Shown one piece after another: positions 9,653-19,135 of a DNA stretch of 64,000 nt. The position numbers and the translations under genes were made by a program. Origin of the DNA: Diploptera punctata. Its lineage: Eukaryota; Arthropoda; Insecta; Blattodea; Blaberidae. Numbering within the stretch: position 1 is the first letter of the stretch; the number at the start of each line of letters is the position of its first letter. The stretch is from the NCBI GenBank assembly GCA_030220185.1, contig JASPKZ010000422.1, positions 629,001-693,000 on the forward strand. Direction: 5' to 3'. Under the pieces are notes generated by a model. That model made no database searches, was not told the DNA's origin, and saw only the letters and a list, made by a program, of their open reading frames with translations.

Positions 9653-11541
9653 GGTCAGCTATTCTATAATGCCTTTTTGCCTGCTTATTTTAGCTGTTTA
9701 TAATGCCTTTTTGCCCGCCTATTTTAGCTCTTTATAATGCCCTTTTGCCTGCCTATTTTAGCTCTTTATAATGCTTTTTTGCCTGTCCTAGGTTGTAGGG
9801 TTAGCTCATATTATAATGTCTTTTCCCTTCCTAGTTTAAGCGTCTTTGATAATGCCTTTTTGCCTGCCTATTTTAGCTCTTTATAATGCCTTTTTCCTGC
9901 CTATTTTAGCTATTTATAATGCCTTTATGCCTGCCTATTTTAGCTCTTTATAATGCATTTTACTGCCTATTTTAGCTCTTCATAATGCCTTTCTCCTGTC
10001 TATTTTAGCTATTTATAATGCCTTTTTTGCTGCCTATTTTAGCTCTTTATATGCCTTTTTCCTGTCTATTTTAGCTATTTATAATGCCTTTATGCCTGCC
10101 TATTTTAGCTATTTATAATGCCTTTATGCCTACCTATTTTAGCTCTTTATAATGCATTTTTCTGCCTATTTTAGTTCTTCATAATGCCTTTTCCCTGCCT
10201 ATTTTAGCTCTTTATAATGCCTTTTCCTGCCTATATTAGCTATTTATAATGCCTTTATGCCTGCCTATGTTAGCTCTTTATAATGCATTTTCCTGCCTAT
10301 TTTAGCTCTTCATAATGCCTTTTTTCCTACCTATTTTAGCCCTTTATAATGCCTTTTCCTACCTATTTTAGCTATTTATAATGTCTTTTTTCCTGCCTAT
10401 GTTACCTCTTTATAATGCCTTTTTCCTGTCTATTTTAGCTATTTATAATGCCTTTTTGCCTGCCTATTTTAGCTCTTTATAATGCCTTTTTGCCTGCCTA
10501 TGTTAGCTCTTTATAATGCCTTTTTCCTGTCTATTTTAGCTCTTCATAATGCCTTTCTCCTGTCTATTTTAGCTATTTATAATGCCTTTTTTGCTGCCTA
10601 TTTTAGCTCTTTATATGCCTTTTTCCTGTCTATTTTAGCTATTTATAATGCCTTTATGCCTGCCTATTTTAGCTATTTATAATGCCTTTATGCCTACCTA
10701 TTTTAGCTCTTTATAATGCATTTTTCTGCCTATTTTAGTTCTTCATAATGCCTTTTCCCTGCCTATTTTAGCTCTTTATAATGCCTTTTTCCTGCCTATT
10801 TTAGCTATTTATAATGCCTTTTTGCCTGTCTATTTTAGCCCTTTATAATGCCTTTTTCCTGCCCATTTTATCTATTTATAATGCCTTTTTTCCTGCCTAT
10901 GTTAGCTCTTTATAATGCCTTTTCCTGTCTATTTTAACTATTTATAATGCCTTTTTTCCTCTCTATTTTAGCCCTTTATAATGCCTTTTTCCTGCCCATT
11001 TTATCTATTTATAATGCCTTTTTGCCTGCCTATGTTAGTTCTTTATAATGCCTTTTCCTGTCTATTTTAGCTATTTATAATGTCTTTTTTCCTGTCTATT
11101 TAGCCCTTTATAATGCCTTTTTCCTGCCCATTTTATCTATTTATAATGCCTCTTTGCCTGCCTATGTTAGCTCTTTATAATGCCTTTTTCCTGTCTATTT
11201 TAGCTATTTATAATGCCTTTTTGCCCGCCCATTTTAGCTCTTTATAATGCCTTTTTGCCTGCCTATTTTAGCTCTTTATAATGCCTTTTTCCTGCCTGTT
11301 TTAGCTATTTATAATGCCTGCCTATTTTAGCTCTTTATAATGCATTTTCCTGCCTATATTAGCTCTTCATAATGTCTTTTTCCTGCCTATTTTAGCCCTT
11401 TATAATGCCTTTTCCTGCCTATTTTAGTTATTTATAATGCCTTTTTGCCTGCCTATGTTAGCTCTTTATAATGCCTTTTTTCTGTCTATTTTAGCTATTT
11501 ATAATGCCTTTTGCCTGCCTATTTTAGCTCTTTATAATGCC
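9653..11541. repeat. 34-bp satellite array, about 55 units
   Basis: A tandem array whose unit is about 34 bp, approximately TTTTAGCTCTTTATAATGCC followed by a T-run and GCCTGCCTA. Units alternate AGCTCTTTATAATG and AGCTATTTATAATG, and the T-run and the GCC number vary. A block of about 250 bp starting near 9969 recurs at 10533, offset 564 bp. The recurrence includes the same one-unit deletion (TTTATATGCC instead of TTTATAATGCC) and the same CATTTTTCTGCC variant, which shows higher-order duplication. The array ends cleanly at GCCTAAATTTCC. It is not protein-coding, because unit length variation breaks every frame. Confidence 0.97.
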
Positions 11542-11842
11542 TAAATTTCCGGTCTCTGGTCATAAAAGACAACTTTACAACTGTAAGCTTATTTTAAATA
11601 AGCGTTTGAGGGAACCGTCTCTCTGATATAATGAAAATATCCGGAATTGTAACAAAGTTTACAACTTTATCAACTACTCTACCGGAATAATGTAACTGTA
11701 AACATGTCTGATTAGCAATCCAGGGACCTCAGTTCATATCCGGCTATATCACAAACATTTTTCTTTTGGCATAAGGTTTCGAATGCGGTCCACTTAGTTT
11801 CGTGAACACAAGAGTAGTTAATTTTTTATTCAATGCCCCAGG
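11542..11842. other. No feature recognised
   Basis: Unique-looking sequence directly after the satellite. A weak tRNA-like box B-like stretch near 11730 is too degenerate to call. Confidence 0.45.
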
Positions 11843-12010
11843 TTGCCATTTCGACAATTCTGATTTTCTCCCCTGGTATTGGCGTAATTGTAACCTATTC
11901 CTGAGGTTGGGGCGCCTGGAAAGCGGGGTTACGGCTGCCCCGATTATATGATGAGTGGTGATGATGACAGTGGTGCGTCAGGAGAGTCCTAAATCCTAAA
12001 CTTAATCCAG
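11843..12010 (-). mobile_element. SINE-B fragment, head missing
   Basis: The minus strand carries the SINE-B body, with complements of CTCTCCTGACGCACCA, the ATCGGGGCAG block and CCAGGGGAGAAA. The tRNA-derived head is absent, so it is 5'-truncated. Confidence 0.8.
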
Positions 12011-12019
12011 GGCGAATAT

Positions 12020-12118
12020 GAATGATGATGATTACGATGATGTTCGGGGACCCTTTTGGCCTTGACATTTGTCTTAAAGGTGAGGAAACCCCCAGAAAAA
12101 AAGCCTCATCCAGGAAAC
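12020..12118 (-). mobile_element. SINE-A fragment
   Basis: The minus strand contains the SINE-A body (complement of GGGACCCTTTTGGCCTTGAC and ATTTGTCTTAAAGGTGAGG). The head is lost. Confidence 0.7.
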
Positions 12119-12128
12119 TTCACCTTTA

Positions 12129-12890
12129 TGACTATTGTCACAAATGGTAGTCAATGACCTATCACGTTTCAATGAATTTTGTTTTACAACCAATGACAGT
12201 CGTGTTTCACAACGCTCTTTATCGGTTTCTGAACAGCTCAGAGCATTGTTTTTCTCCAACAAATACATTGAATATAGAAAATAATGAACAGATTCCTTGA
12301 TTTTACTGAGTTGTTTACTAAAAAAATAAATTAATAATCTATAATGTTGATTATAATATACAGTTTGATGTGTTTAATTATTTCTCCACTAGGGTGCATT
12401 CTTACAATATTGCGATCATATTTGGCAATAAATAATATGAAGGGTCTAACTACAAAACTCAGATTCTCCATTTTTTTAATTTTAAGTAAACAGAAAAAAA
12501 ACTCATACCGGTGAAAACAAACATTAATTTGAACTTATTCTGTAATTTTCATGAATTTATCTATATAATTTGACTTGATTCACATGGAGATCAACATTTA
12601 GAGCAGGGATACAATAAAAAATGCATTTCGCCCAAAAGTGGAGAATGTGAGTTTTGCAGTTAGACCCTTCATATGATCTAGTTCCAGTGGATGAACAAAA
12701 TATTTCTGACTTGTTTTGAAGCATCGCCATTTACATTAAATATATAAATATTTTTAAATAACTATATTTAAATAATGATTTGTGAGTAAACAGCTTAATT
12801 TTATTCGTCAAATAGTCCTGTCAAATGCCACTCTTGATTTTCAAATCCTCTAGTTAAATTGAAAATCACTTGTGGCATTGCTTATGAATA
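12129..12890 (-). repeat. H repeat copy 1
   Basis: A roughly 760-bp repeat in the minus orientation, sharing GTAGTCAATGACC and TAAACAGCTTAATTTTATT-type segments with copies at 15940, 51655 and 52314. The right end holds the family hairpin: AAATGCCACTCTTGATTTTC faces GAAAATCACTTGTGGCATTG. No protein frame is present. It is probably a non-autonomous DNA element. Confidence 0.8.
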
Positions 12891-13021
12891 TATATATATA
12901 TATATATATGACATAAGAAAAATAAATGCCTGGACGGGATTTGAACCCGGACCTCTGGGTTGGTACCCCAGCGTGCTATCCATTACACCACCGGGAAAAT
13001 CCAATACAACTATTTATCTTT

Positions 13022-13077
<56 letters not shown>

Positions 13078-13083
13078 CCATTA
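12886..13083. repeat. Left arm of interrupted palindrome (TA array plus tRNA-like)
   Basis: The arm reads outward-in as TA repeat, a tRNA-like sequence on the minus strand, ATCTTTCTTA, and a long TA array. It is the inverted copy of 13422-13610. The last 13 bp (13071-13083) are one half of the target duplication of the SINE-A that now opens the palindrome. Confidence 0.85.
12927..12997 (-). tRNA. tRNA-like sequence, left copy (probably pseudo)
   Basis: On the minus strand it has a D-arm-like TGTAATGGATAGC, an anticodon arm CTGGG-GTACCAA-CCCAG (anticodon ACC if read conventionally) and a T-arm GGGTTCAAATCCC. The acceptor ends pair imperfectly. ACC for glycine is rarely or never used, so a pseudogene or SINE head is likelier than a working tRNA. 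Confidence 0.4.
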
Positions 13084-13421
13084 GTCCACCGCTGTGGTCT
13101 CGATGTAGCGTGTTGCCGTGTCACGCAGCGGGCCCGGGTTCGATCCCCGGTTTGCGCAGTTTTTCTGGGTGAGGTTTTTATCGGGGTTTTTCCTTACCTG
13201 TAAGACAAATGTCAGAAAAACTTTAAAGCCCAAACGGGCCCCGAAATCATATGGCCATCAACATCCTTATCATTATCAGCATTATCATCATCATCCTTCA
13301 CCGGTGTGGAAAGCAACGGGAAGCTACCACTCCTACAATTCCCTAGTAAAGCTGCAAGCATAGCATAAAATGCGATGATTGCAGTGAAGGACATGCCTTC
13401 GGGTAGAATTACTATGGATGG
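13084..13421 (+). mobile_element. SINE-A copy 2, complete, at palindrome centre
   Basis: A full-length SINE-A with box B GGTTCGATCCCC and a GGAT end. Its 13-bp target duplication is ATATTTTCCATTA (13071-13083) and ATATTCTCCATTA (13422-13434), one mismatch. The duplicated site is one arm of a short palindrome around TTACAT at 13435-13440. Confidence 0.93.
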
Positions 13422-13447
13422 ATATTCTCCATTATTACATTAATGGA

Positions 13448-13486
<39 letters not shown>

Positions 13487-13610
13487 AAAGATAAATATTT
13501 GCATTGGTTTTGCCCGGTGTGTAATGGATAGCACGCTGGGGTACCAACCCAGAGGTCCGGTTCAAATCCCGTCCAGGCATTTTATTTTTCTTATTATGTC
13601 ATATTAAGCT
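13422..13610. repeat. Right arm of interrupted palindrome
   Basis: ATATTCTCCATTA and TAATGGAGAATAT face each other across TTACAT. Beyond that come a TA array, ATAAGAAAGATAAAT and a plus-strand tRNA-like sequence, mirroring 12886-13083 in reverse. Removing the SINE-A gives a near-continuous palindrome of about 380 bp. Confidence 0.85.
13511..13579 (+). tRNA. tRNA-like sequence, right copy (probably pseudo)
   Basis: The acceptor halves TGCCCGG and CCAGGCA pair with one mismatch. The anticodon arm is CTGGG-GTACCAA-CCCAG and the T-arm contains GGTTCAAATCCC. This copy folds better than the left one but has lost one T-stem G. The internal promoter boxes are recognisable, so transcription by RNA polymerase III is possible. 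Function as a tRNA is doubtful. Confidence 0.42.
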
Positions 13611-13640
13611 TGCATTGCTCAATGTCAAAAATTTAATTAT

Positions 13641-13644
<4 letters not shown>

Positions 13645-13690
<46 letters not shown>
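13645..13690. repeat. (TA)n microsatellite
   Basis: About 23 TA units. It is the apparent TA target into which the Tc3-like element inserted. Confidence 0.97.
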
Positions 13691-13693
<3 letters not shown>

Positions 13694-13900
13694 TGGAGGA
13701 AATTGGTATAAATCCACTAACTTTAGTAGTAAAACAACCTGAAATATTTATGCAAATACCGTATGTGTGTCATAGATTACATATAATTATCTTGGACATA
13801 ATTTCATATAGGTCTCCTCATTTTGTATTTATTATATATGTAAATAATACGTAAAATCTAAGAAAACGCTGTCCTACGGGTGGAGATCGGTATAAAGCCA
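13691..13900 (+). promoter_or_regulatory. Left terminus with two putative transposase-binding repeats
   Basis: GGTATAAATCC (outer) and GGTATAAAGCC (inner) sit in the same context, 187 bp apart. The spacing matches the two-site organisation known for Tc3. The binding role is inferred. Confidence 0.6.
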
Positions 13901-14009
13901 GGTCAACTTCTGGCTCTTACAGATATAAATGTAAACAAAACACTGCAATTATATGGAGACGACGTGTCTGTGAGCATCGTTCATCAGTTACAAGTCAGCA
14001 GTACGTACA

Positions 14010-14960
14010 ATGTCACGTGGAAAGCCTCTATCAAATGAAGAGAAATCAAGAGTTAGTGCCTTCAAGGAGATGGGCCTTTCCAATAGACAAATACCTGCGA
14101 AATTGGGCTCACAATATGGAAAAAACGGGAAATATGGACGGAGAAGAAGATTGTCTGAGCGCACTAAACATCTCATTTTACGTAAAGCAAAAGGTAAGAG
14201 TATGTTTTCTTCTCAAATCCAGGCCCATTTGAAGTTGCCAGTAACAGCCAGACGAGTAAGACAAATTCTGTCAGAAGACAAGAACCTAAAATTAAAAAAG
14301 AAAAAAAAACACCTCTGAACGATGCACATAAGAAAGTTAGAATGACTTTTGCTGAAGAACACATGTCCTGGACCTCAGAATGGAATAAAGTAATGTTCAG
14401 TGATGAGAAGAAGTTTAATCTGGACGGGCCTGATGGCCTTCATTATTACTGGAACGACCTCCGTACTGAAGAGCAAGTTAGAATGAGTAGAAACTTATCT
14501 GGTGGAGGCGTTATGATTTGGGCAGCATTCTGCTTTAAAGGAAGATCAAAAATAGCATGGATACGCACCAAGATGAATTCTGAGTCCTACACTGAGGAGC
14601 TTGTGGAGGCCTAATTGATACGAATGTATGAGGAATTTAGCGAAGATCTAATTTTTCAGCCAGATAATGCTTCCATTCACGTGTCTGCCAAATCAAAGGA
14701 GTGGTTCAGGAAGAAAGAAATACCACTTTTGACGTGGCCAGTCAGAAGTCCTGATTTAAATCCGATTGAGAACTTATGGGGGATCCTGGCAAGGCGTGTG
14801 TATCGCAATATGGACGGCAGTTTGGGACAGTGAGCAGAAAAATGTTATTCTGGAAGAGTTGGCTTCAATCTCAGTGGAAGAAATAAACACCCTCATCAAG
14901 TCAATGCCAAAAAGAATCTTCCAAGTAATTAACAACAATGAAGGTTTAACTAAATTTTAG
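14010..14960 (+). pseudogene. Tc3-like DD34E transposase, broken
   Basis: Transposases of this type bind the element ends, cut, and reinsert at TA. The start is ATG 14010 (MSRGKPLSNEEK). Residues 1-100 form the two helix-turn-helix DNA-binding regions, with a basic RRRRLSERTK stretch between them. A frameshift in the A-rich run near 14300 moves to the frame containing VMFSDEKKFNLDGPDG, which supplies the first catalytic Asp. After a TAA at 14612 the frame continues with FQPDNASIHVS (second Asp). SPDLNPIENLWG supplies the Glu with 34 residues between, the DD34E signature of the Tc1 family. A second frameshift near 14820 is needed to reach the C-terminus (LIKSMPKRIFQVI) at 14960. All three catalytic residues survive, but one stop and two frameshifts make it inactive. 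Length fits the family. Confidence 0.9.
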
Positions 14961-14984
14961 AACTTTGTTGTAAACTTTGCGCTC

Positions 14985-15560
14985 AGTCTTTTTTGTAGAG
15001 TGTTTTGAGATTATTCAATTCTGTGAACATTAATTTGGTTATGTGTTATGGTTTAGGCAGCGTAAGCCATTTAAGCGTATAAAAAGCGATTTTTTTTCAC
15101 GTTTTCTTTACAAAGGGTGATGTTTAAGAGTGAAGGGCTTGAGCATTAAAACTATCTTATAGCCTACAACCCTCCCGAGAAAATCCTGAACATTTTGCAA
15201 AAAGCCCCATCACAATCGAATGAACAGTATGACAGTGCACGCTTGCCCGGGAATCTACTTGAGATATCAATTCTGTGTACATTCATTTGGTATATTTGTT
15301 ATGGATTAGGCAGCGTAAACCATTTAAGCATCAAAATAGGGACTTTATTTCACTTATTCACTACAAAGGATGATTTTTAGGGGTAAAGGATTTGAGTATT
15401 GCAACTATTTTATAGCCAATGTTCATCCCGGGAATCTCCTGAACATTTTGCAAAAAGCCCCATCACAATCGGATCAACGGTATGACCGCACATACAGTAG
15501 GAACAAACAAACAAACAAACAAATAAACATATATATATATATATATATATATAAAGAAGT
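14985..15560 (+). repeat. J repeat fragment, partly duplicated
   Basis: Two tandem partial copies (about 14985-15245 and 15246-15480) of the 3' half of J, each with TTAGGCAGCGTAA and CTGAACATTTTGCAAAAAGC. It ends in an ACAAACAAAC tail and a TA array. The full copy is at 16866-17817. Confidence 0.8.
15531..15554. repeat. (TA)n microsatellite
   Basis: About 12 TA units following the J tail. Confidence 0.95.
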
Positions 15561-15856
15561 AGGGAAATAGGATTATGAGAAGTTAAACTAAGGTTACAGG
15601 ACTGCTTTGTGATACCAAGTGACATCCTGCACTGTGTTTAGCTAGTCTGTGACAACAACCACTTCAGTCAATCTTTACTCTTCGGACGTGTTTTCCCACG
15701 AACTTGTTTTAAATGTTTGATGGGAACTCTAATATCGTTACTGCTATTTTATTTAACGATGCTCCATTTAACATGTATTGTCATTGGTATCGCAATTCAA
15801 ATCTGGTCGTGAAAATGTGCTCAGACGACTTGGAACTTTGTGATATTGTCATGTTA

Positions 15857-15932
15857 CGCAGTCTCAAAATTTTAAGGCTCGTAAAAAAATTCTTAAGCTT
15901 GAATAAAGAGATCTTTAAACAAAGTTTACCAA
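15857..15932 (+). mobile_element. SINE-C body fragment
   Basis: AGGCTCGTAAAAAAATTC, then AAGCTTGAATAAA and AAGTTTACC, matches the distal body of SINE-C (compare 18815-18875). The head is absent. Confidence 0.65.
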
Positions 15933-15939
15933 CCTTATT

Positions 15940-16694
15940 CATAAGTAATGCCACGAGTGATTTCCAAATTATCGATAAATTCACGACTCACAAAGTGAGG
16001 AGTGAATTTATCTAGAGAATTTGGAAATCAAGAGTGGCATTTGTTAGGACTATTTAACGAATAAAATTAAGCTGTGTACTCACAAATCATTATTTAACTA
16101 TGGTTATTTTAAAATATTTATATATTTAATGTAAACGGCGATGTTTGAAAACAAATGAGAAACGATCGGTACGCTTCATTTGCTTCTTTTGTTCGATCAC
16201 TGCAACCAAATCATAATATTATTTATTGCAAAAAAGATCGCAATATTGTAAGAATGCATCCTAGTGGAGAAATTTATAACCAACGTTATAGGTATTAATT
16301 AATTTCTGATGTCGTATGATGTAAATATGTCAATTATATTTTTCTGCAACGTCATTACCTGGAAAATAATTCGTTTAAGAAAGTGCAAACAGTGATTTCT
16401 TTTTTTATGGTATAATCAATTGTTACAAATGTTTTTATATTATCTCTCGTATGCGCTACGTGTTGACATTCATGCACAATATATACAATCTGGTAGCCGT
16501 ATTTCTTGGAGAGTCAGTCACTGCAAAATAATGGTATGACCTATTCAGAATGTTAAAAAGGAGGTGCTTTCTTTATTATGATAAACTTTAGTTGGTAAAT
16601 ATTAGGCGAAACACGACTGTGATTGGTTGTAAATAAAAAATCATTGAAATGTGATTGGTCATTGACTCCCATTTGGGACATGAGTTAAATAGTC
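15940..16694 (+). repeat. H repeat copy 2
   Basis: It starts CATAAGTAATGCCACGAGTG. The opening 100 bp form a hairpin, with ATGCCACGAGTGATTTCC facing GGAAATCAAGAGTGGCAT. It ends at GAGTTAAATAGTC. About 755 bp long, AT-rich, with no coding signal. Confidence 0.82.
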
Positions 16695-16865
16695 ATCCTA
16701 GTAATACCTTATTTGCCTACTAGATCTGTCATTGGCATATAATTTACATGACATCTTTGGGAAATTAGCGTAACTAAAATTAATGGATCTAGGATCTTCC
16801 AACAAAGTAGAGAATAAGGCCCAACATTGGACTGTTACGCAATTGTAAATGTAGCCGTATTATTA
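16695..16865. other. No feature recognised
   Basis: Short AT-rich spacer between H and J repeats. Confidence 0.5.
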
Positions 16866-17817
16866 TTTATTAATACCCGGCGTGCGCTGCTACACCTAAA
16901 TAAATTAAAATTAATGTGCTTACATGTTTAGTTGAATAAGTAAAGGGAAAAATAATTATAAATTTATATTTTTTAGATACCCCGTGCTGATTACCCGCCG
17001 TTGCCCGGGAATCTTCTTATCCCATTCTTCTTGACATAAATGAGATGAAATACGAAAATTAATGCGTTTTATGATTAGTTAAGTAAGTATAAGGAAAAAT
17101 GTATATCATTATTATTTTTAGATACCCCGTGCTGTTTACCCGGCATTGTCCGGCAATCTACTCATCCCGACCTTCTTGGCATAAATGACTGAAAGACGAA
17201 AATTAATGTACTTATTATGATTAGTTTAATAAGAAAAAGAAAAATTATTATAAATGTATATCGTAATTATTTTAAGATTCCCCGTGCTGATTACCCGGTG
17301 TTGCCCGGGAATCTACTTATCTCAATCTTCTTGGCATAAATGAGCTAAAAGACAAAAATCGTTATTGTGAGTTATCCGCAAAAGAATACCCGCCATGTGC
17401 TGCTATGCTTGCACAGGAATCTACGTACTTTGTTTCGATCTTCTTGACATCAATCAAAGACAAAAATGGTTATTGTGAGTTATCCGTAAGAGATAAACAT
17501 ATGCTGTCGCGGACTTTTTTTGTAGAGCATTTTGAGATATTCAATTCTTTGTACATTAATTTTGTGTATTTCTTATGGTTTAGACAGCGTAACCCATTTA
17601 ATCGTCCAAAGAGCTACTTTTTTTCACGTTTTCCACTACAAAGGGCGATTTTTAAGGGTGTAGGAGTTGAGTATCACAACTCTCTTATAGCCTATGTTCA
17701 TCCCGGGAATCTCCTGAACATTTTGCAAAACCCATCACAATCGGATCAACGGTATGGCCGCGCATAAAGTACGAACAAACAAACAAATATACAAACAAAC
17801 ATTCATTTTTATATATT
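16866..17817 (+). repeat. J repeat copy 2, full, with internal 150-bp units
   Basis: The copy starts ACCCGGCGTGCGCTGCTAC. It carries three tandem units of about 145-155 bp that begin near 16976, 17121 and 17276, each with GATACCCCGTGCTG and TTGCCCGGGAATCTAC. It ends in an ACAAACAAACA tail and TATATATTA. Copy 3 at 48556-49347 is inverted. The tail suggests a retroposed element, possibly the 3' part of a LINE. No protein motif was found. Confidence 0.82.
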
Positions 17818-17819
17818 AG

Positions 17820-18030
17820 ATGAGGATCATGGAAACTTCTAATAGGAAAACCAGAGAAAAAATGCACAGTTGGTAGACCAAGAATGAGGCGGGAGAATAA
17901 AATTAACCACGATTTCAAAGAAGTATATTATACAGAGGATGATTGGAAAACATTAGCTCATAATAGGGATGTATGGAGAGCTTATGTCCACCGGCCATGA
18001 ACCTACGGATTGATTGTGTTAGTGAAGTAA
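17820..18030 (+). mobile_element. LINE-1 3' end fragment
   Basis: It encodes a damaged C-terminal tail with the GRPRMRRENKINHD and DWKTLAHNRDVWRAY segments. It abuts the J tail at TATATATTAGATGAGG. Confidence 0.85.
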
Positions 18031-18578
18031 AGCATCCGATTGAAATCAGGTAAAAACCTTTTCTTTATATAATGCCTGTCCCTTCTCTACCGTGAAAGTG
18101 AAAACAAATGACGTCGCGTCACGGAGTAAATGACATCAGCGCTCTCAATGTCGCAGCAATTGTTTGTAGAAATTCAATTCCGAAAACTGCGGCTGATAAA
18201 CCGTTTCAAGACAATATAAATCAAAATAATATATAATTATCCCGCCGATTTTAACCCAGGAAATTATTTTTTTATCGCGTGAAGTTTATGCTTTAATGTT
18301 CCAAGAAAAAGTAAACACACTCGAGCGAGTTGGTGCACTGTATAGCGTTTATAAGTCATATTCGAGATATTTCAGATTGTAATTCTGGGCGAAATCCATT
18401 CATTTTTATGATTATTAGGATAAGATAACAGATTTTCCTGCGACCTCTGTTGACGGATATTTTCCTTTCGCTGGAATATTTTGTGAAACATTAGTCAGCC
18501 TTGGTTCCAGGACAAGAAGTGTGTTTACCCCAGTAATTTTGAAGTTGTGTAACGAAATGCGGGTTGAAATTTTGAACA

Positions 18579-18579
<1 letters not shown>
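18031..18579. other. No feature recognised
   Basis: Unique-looking sequence with moderate GC content around 18100-18190. No domain, tRNA-like or repeat signal was identified. Confidence 0.45.

Positions 18580-18658
<79 letters not shown>
18580..18658. repeat. (ATT)n microsatellite
   Basis: About 26 units. It ends exactly at the 5' end of SINE-C. Confidence 0.97.
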
Positions 18659-19064
18659 CAGCCGCGGTGGACTAGTGGTTATGCTCCTTGCCTCTGGCCC
18701 CGAGGGTCGCGGGTTCAAATCCGGCTGGGGTCGATGGATTTTTTTAAGGATGGAAAAATCCAAGGAGCAAGTCTTCTTGGAGGGACTTTAAGCTGTGAGT
18801 CCCGAGTCTGAAGATTTTCAGGCTCATAAAAGATCCTTAAGCCTGAATAAAAAGGCCTCTAAGTAAAATTTACCGAAATTTCCCGTCCTATTACTACCTT
18901 GGTTTCCCAGATGTCACTATGAGGCGGAACGCTGACCACGGGCCACTCCAATGACATCTATACAAAAACAAGTGTAACTAAATTAGTATGGTTCAATTTG
19001 TTCCCTGTAGGGGAGAGCGCCTTAATCTCTTGAGGGAAACAAGGGCTTACAAGATGATGATGAT
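18659..19064 (+). mobile_element. SINE-C copy 1, complete, inside an ATT array
   Basis: A tRNA-derived head, CAGCCGCGGTGGACTAGTGG, holds a box A-like TGGACTAGTGG. Box B is GGTTCAAATCC. The body has CTTGGAGGGACTTTAAG and CTTAAGCCTGAATAAA. The 3' end runs into GAT repeats and then (ATT)n at 19073. Identical microsatellite flanks on both sides mean the target duplication is hidden in the array. Further copies lie at 33790, 50985 and 55885. Confidence 0.88.
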
Positions 19065-19072
19065 GATGATGA

Positions 19073-19074
19073 TG

Positions 19075-19135
<61 letters not shown>
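19073..19135. repeat. (ATT)n microsatellite
   Basis: About 21 units, separating SINE-C from LINE-1 copy A. Confidence 0.97.

Larger units (their letters stand above)
13691..14962 (+). mobile_element. Tc3-like Tc1/mariner transposon, 3' end lost
   Basis: The left terminus CAGTGGAGGAAATTGG starts right after a TA array, as expected for TA-targeting elements. A second similar motif, TGGAGATCGGTATAAAGCC, lies 187 bp inside (13881 against 13694). This recalls the paired transposase-binding sites in the long termini of Tc3. The coding region follows at 14010. After 14962 the sequence changes to a J repeat and no right terminus is found, so the element is truncated. Confidence 0.85.

Noticed and set aside
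10482..10682. 66-codon hydrophobic repeat frame
   Set aside because: It lies inside the 34-bp satellite. Unit length changes break the frame in neighbouring units, so it is not a gene.
9653..11541. CRISPR-like appearance of regular 34-bp spacing
   Set aside because: There are no unique spacers between repeats; units are contiguous. The host is an animal genome.
12859..13203. 114-codon frame with Tyr-Ile runs
   Set aside because: It crosses a TA array, a tRNA-like sequence and a SINE-A head, so it is a chance frame.
13118..13363. Recurrent frame GFDPR...KTNVRKTL in every SINE-A
   Set aside because: It is the SINE-A sequence read in one frame. It is not conserved as protein and includes promoter boxes.
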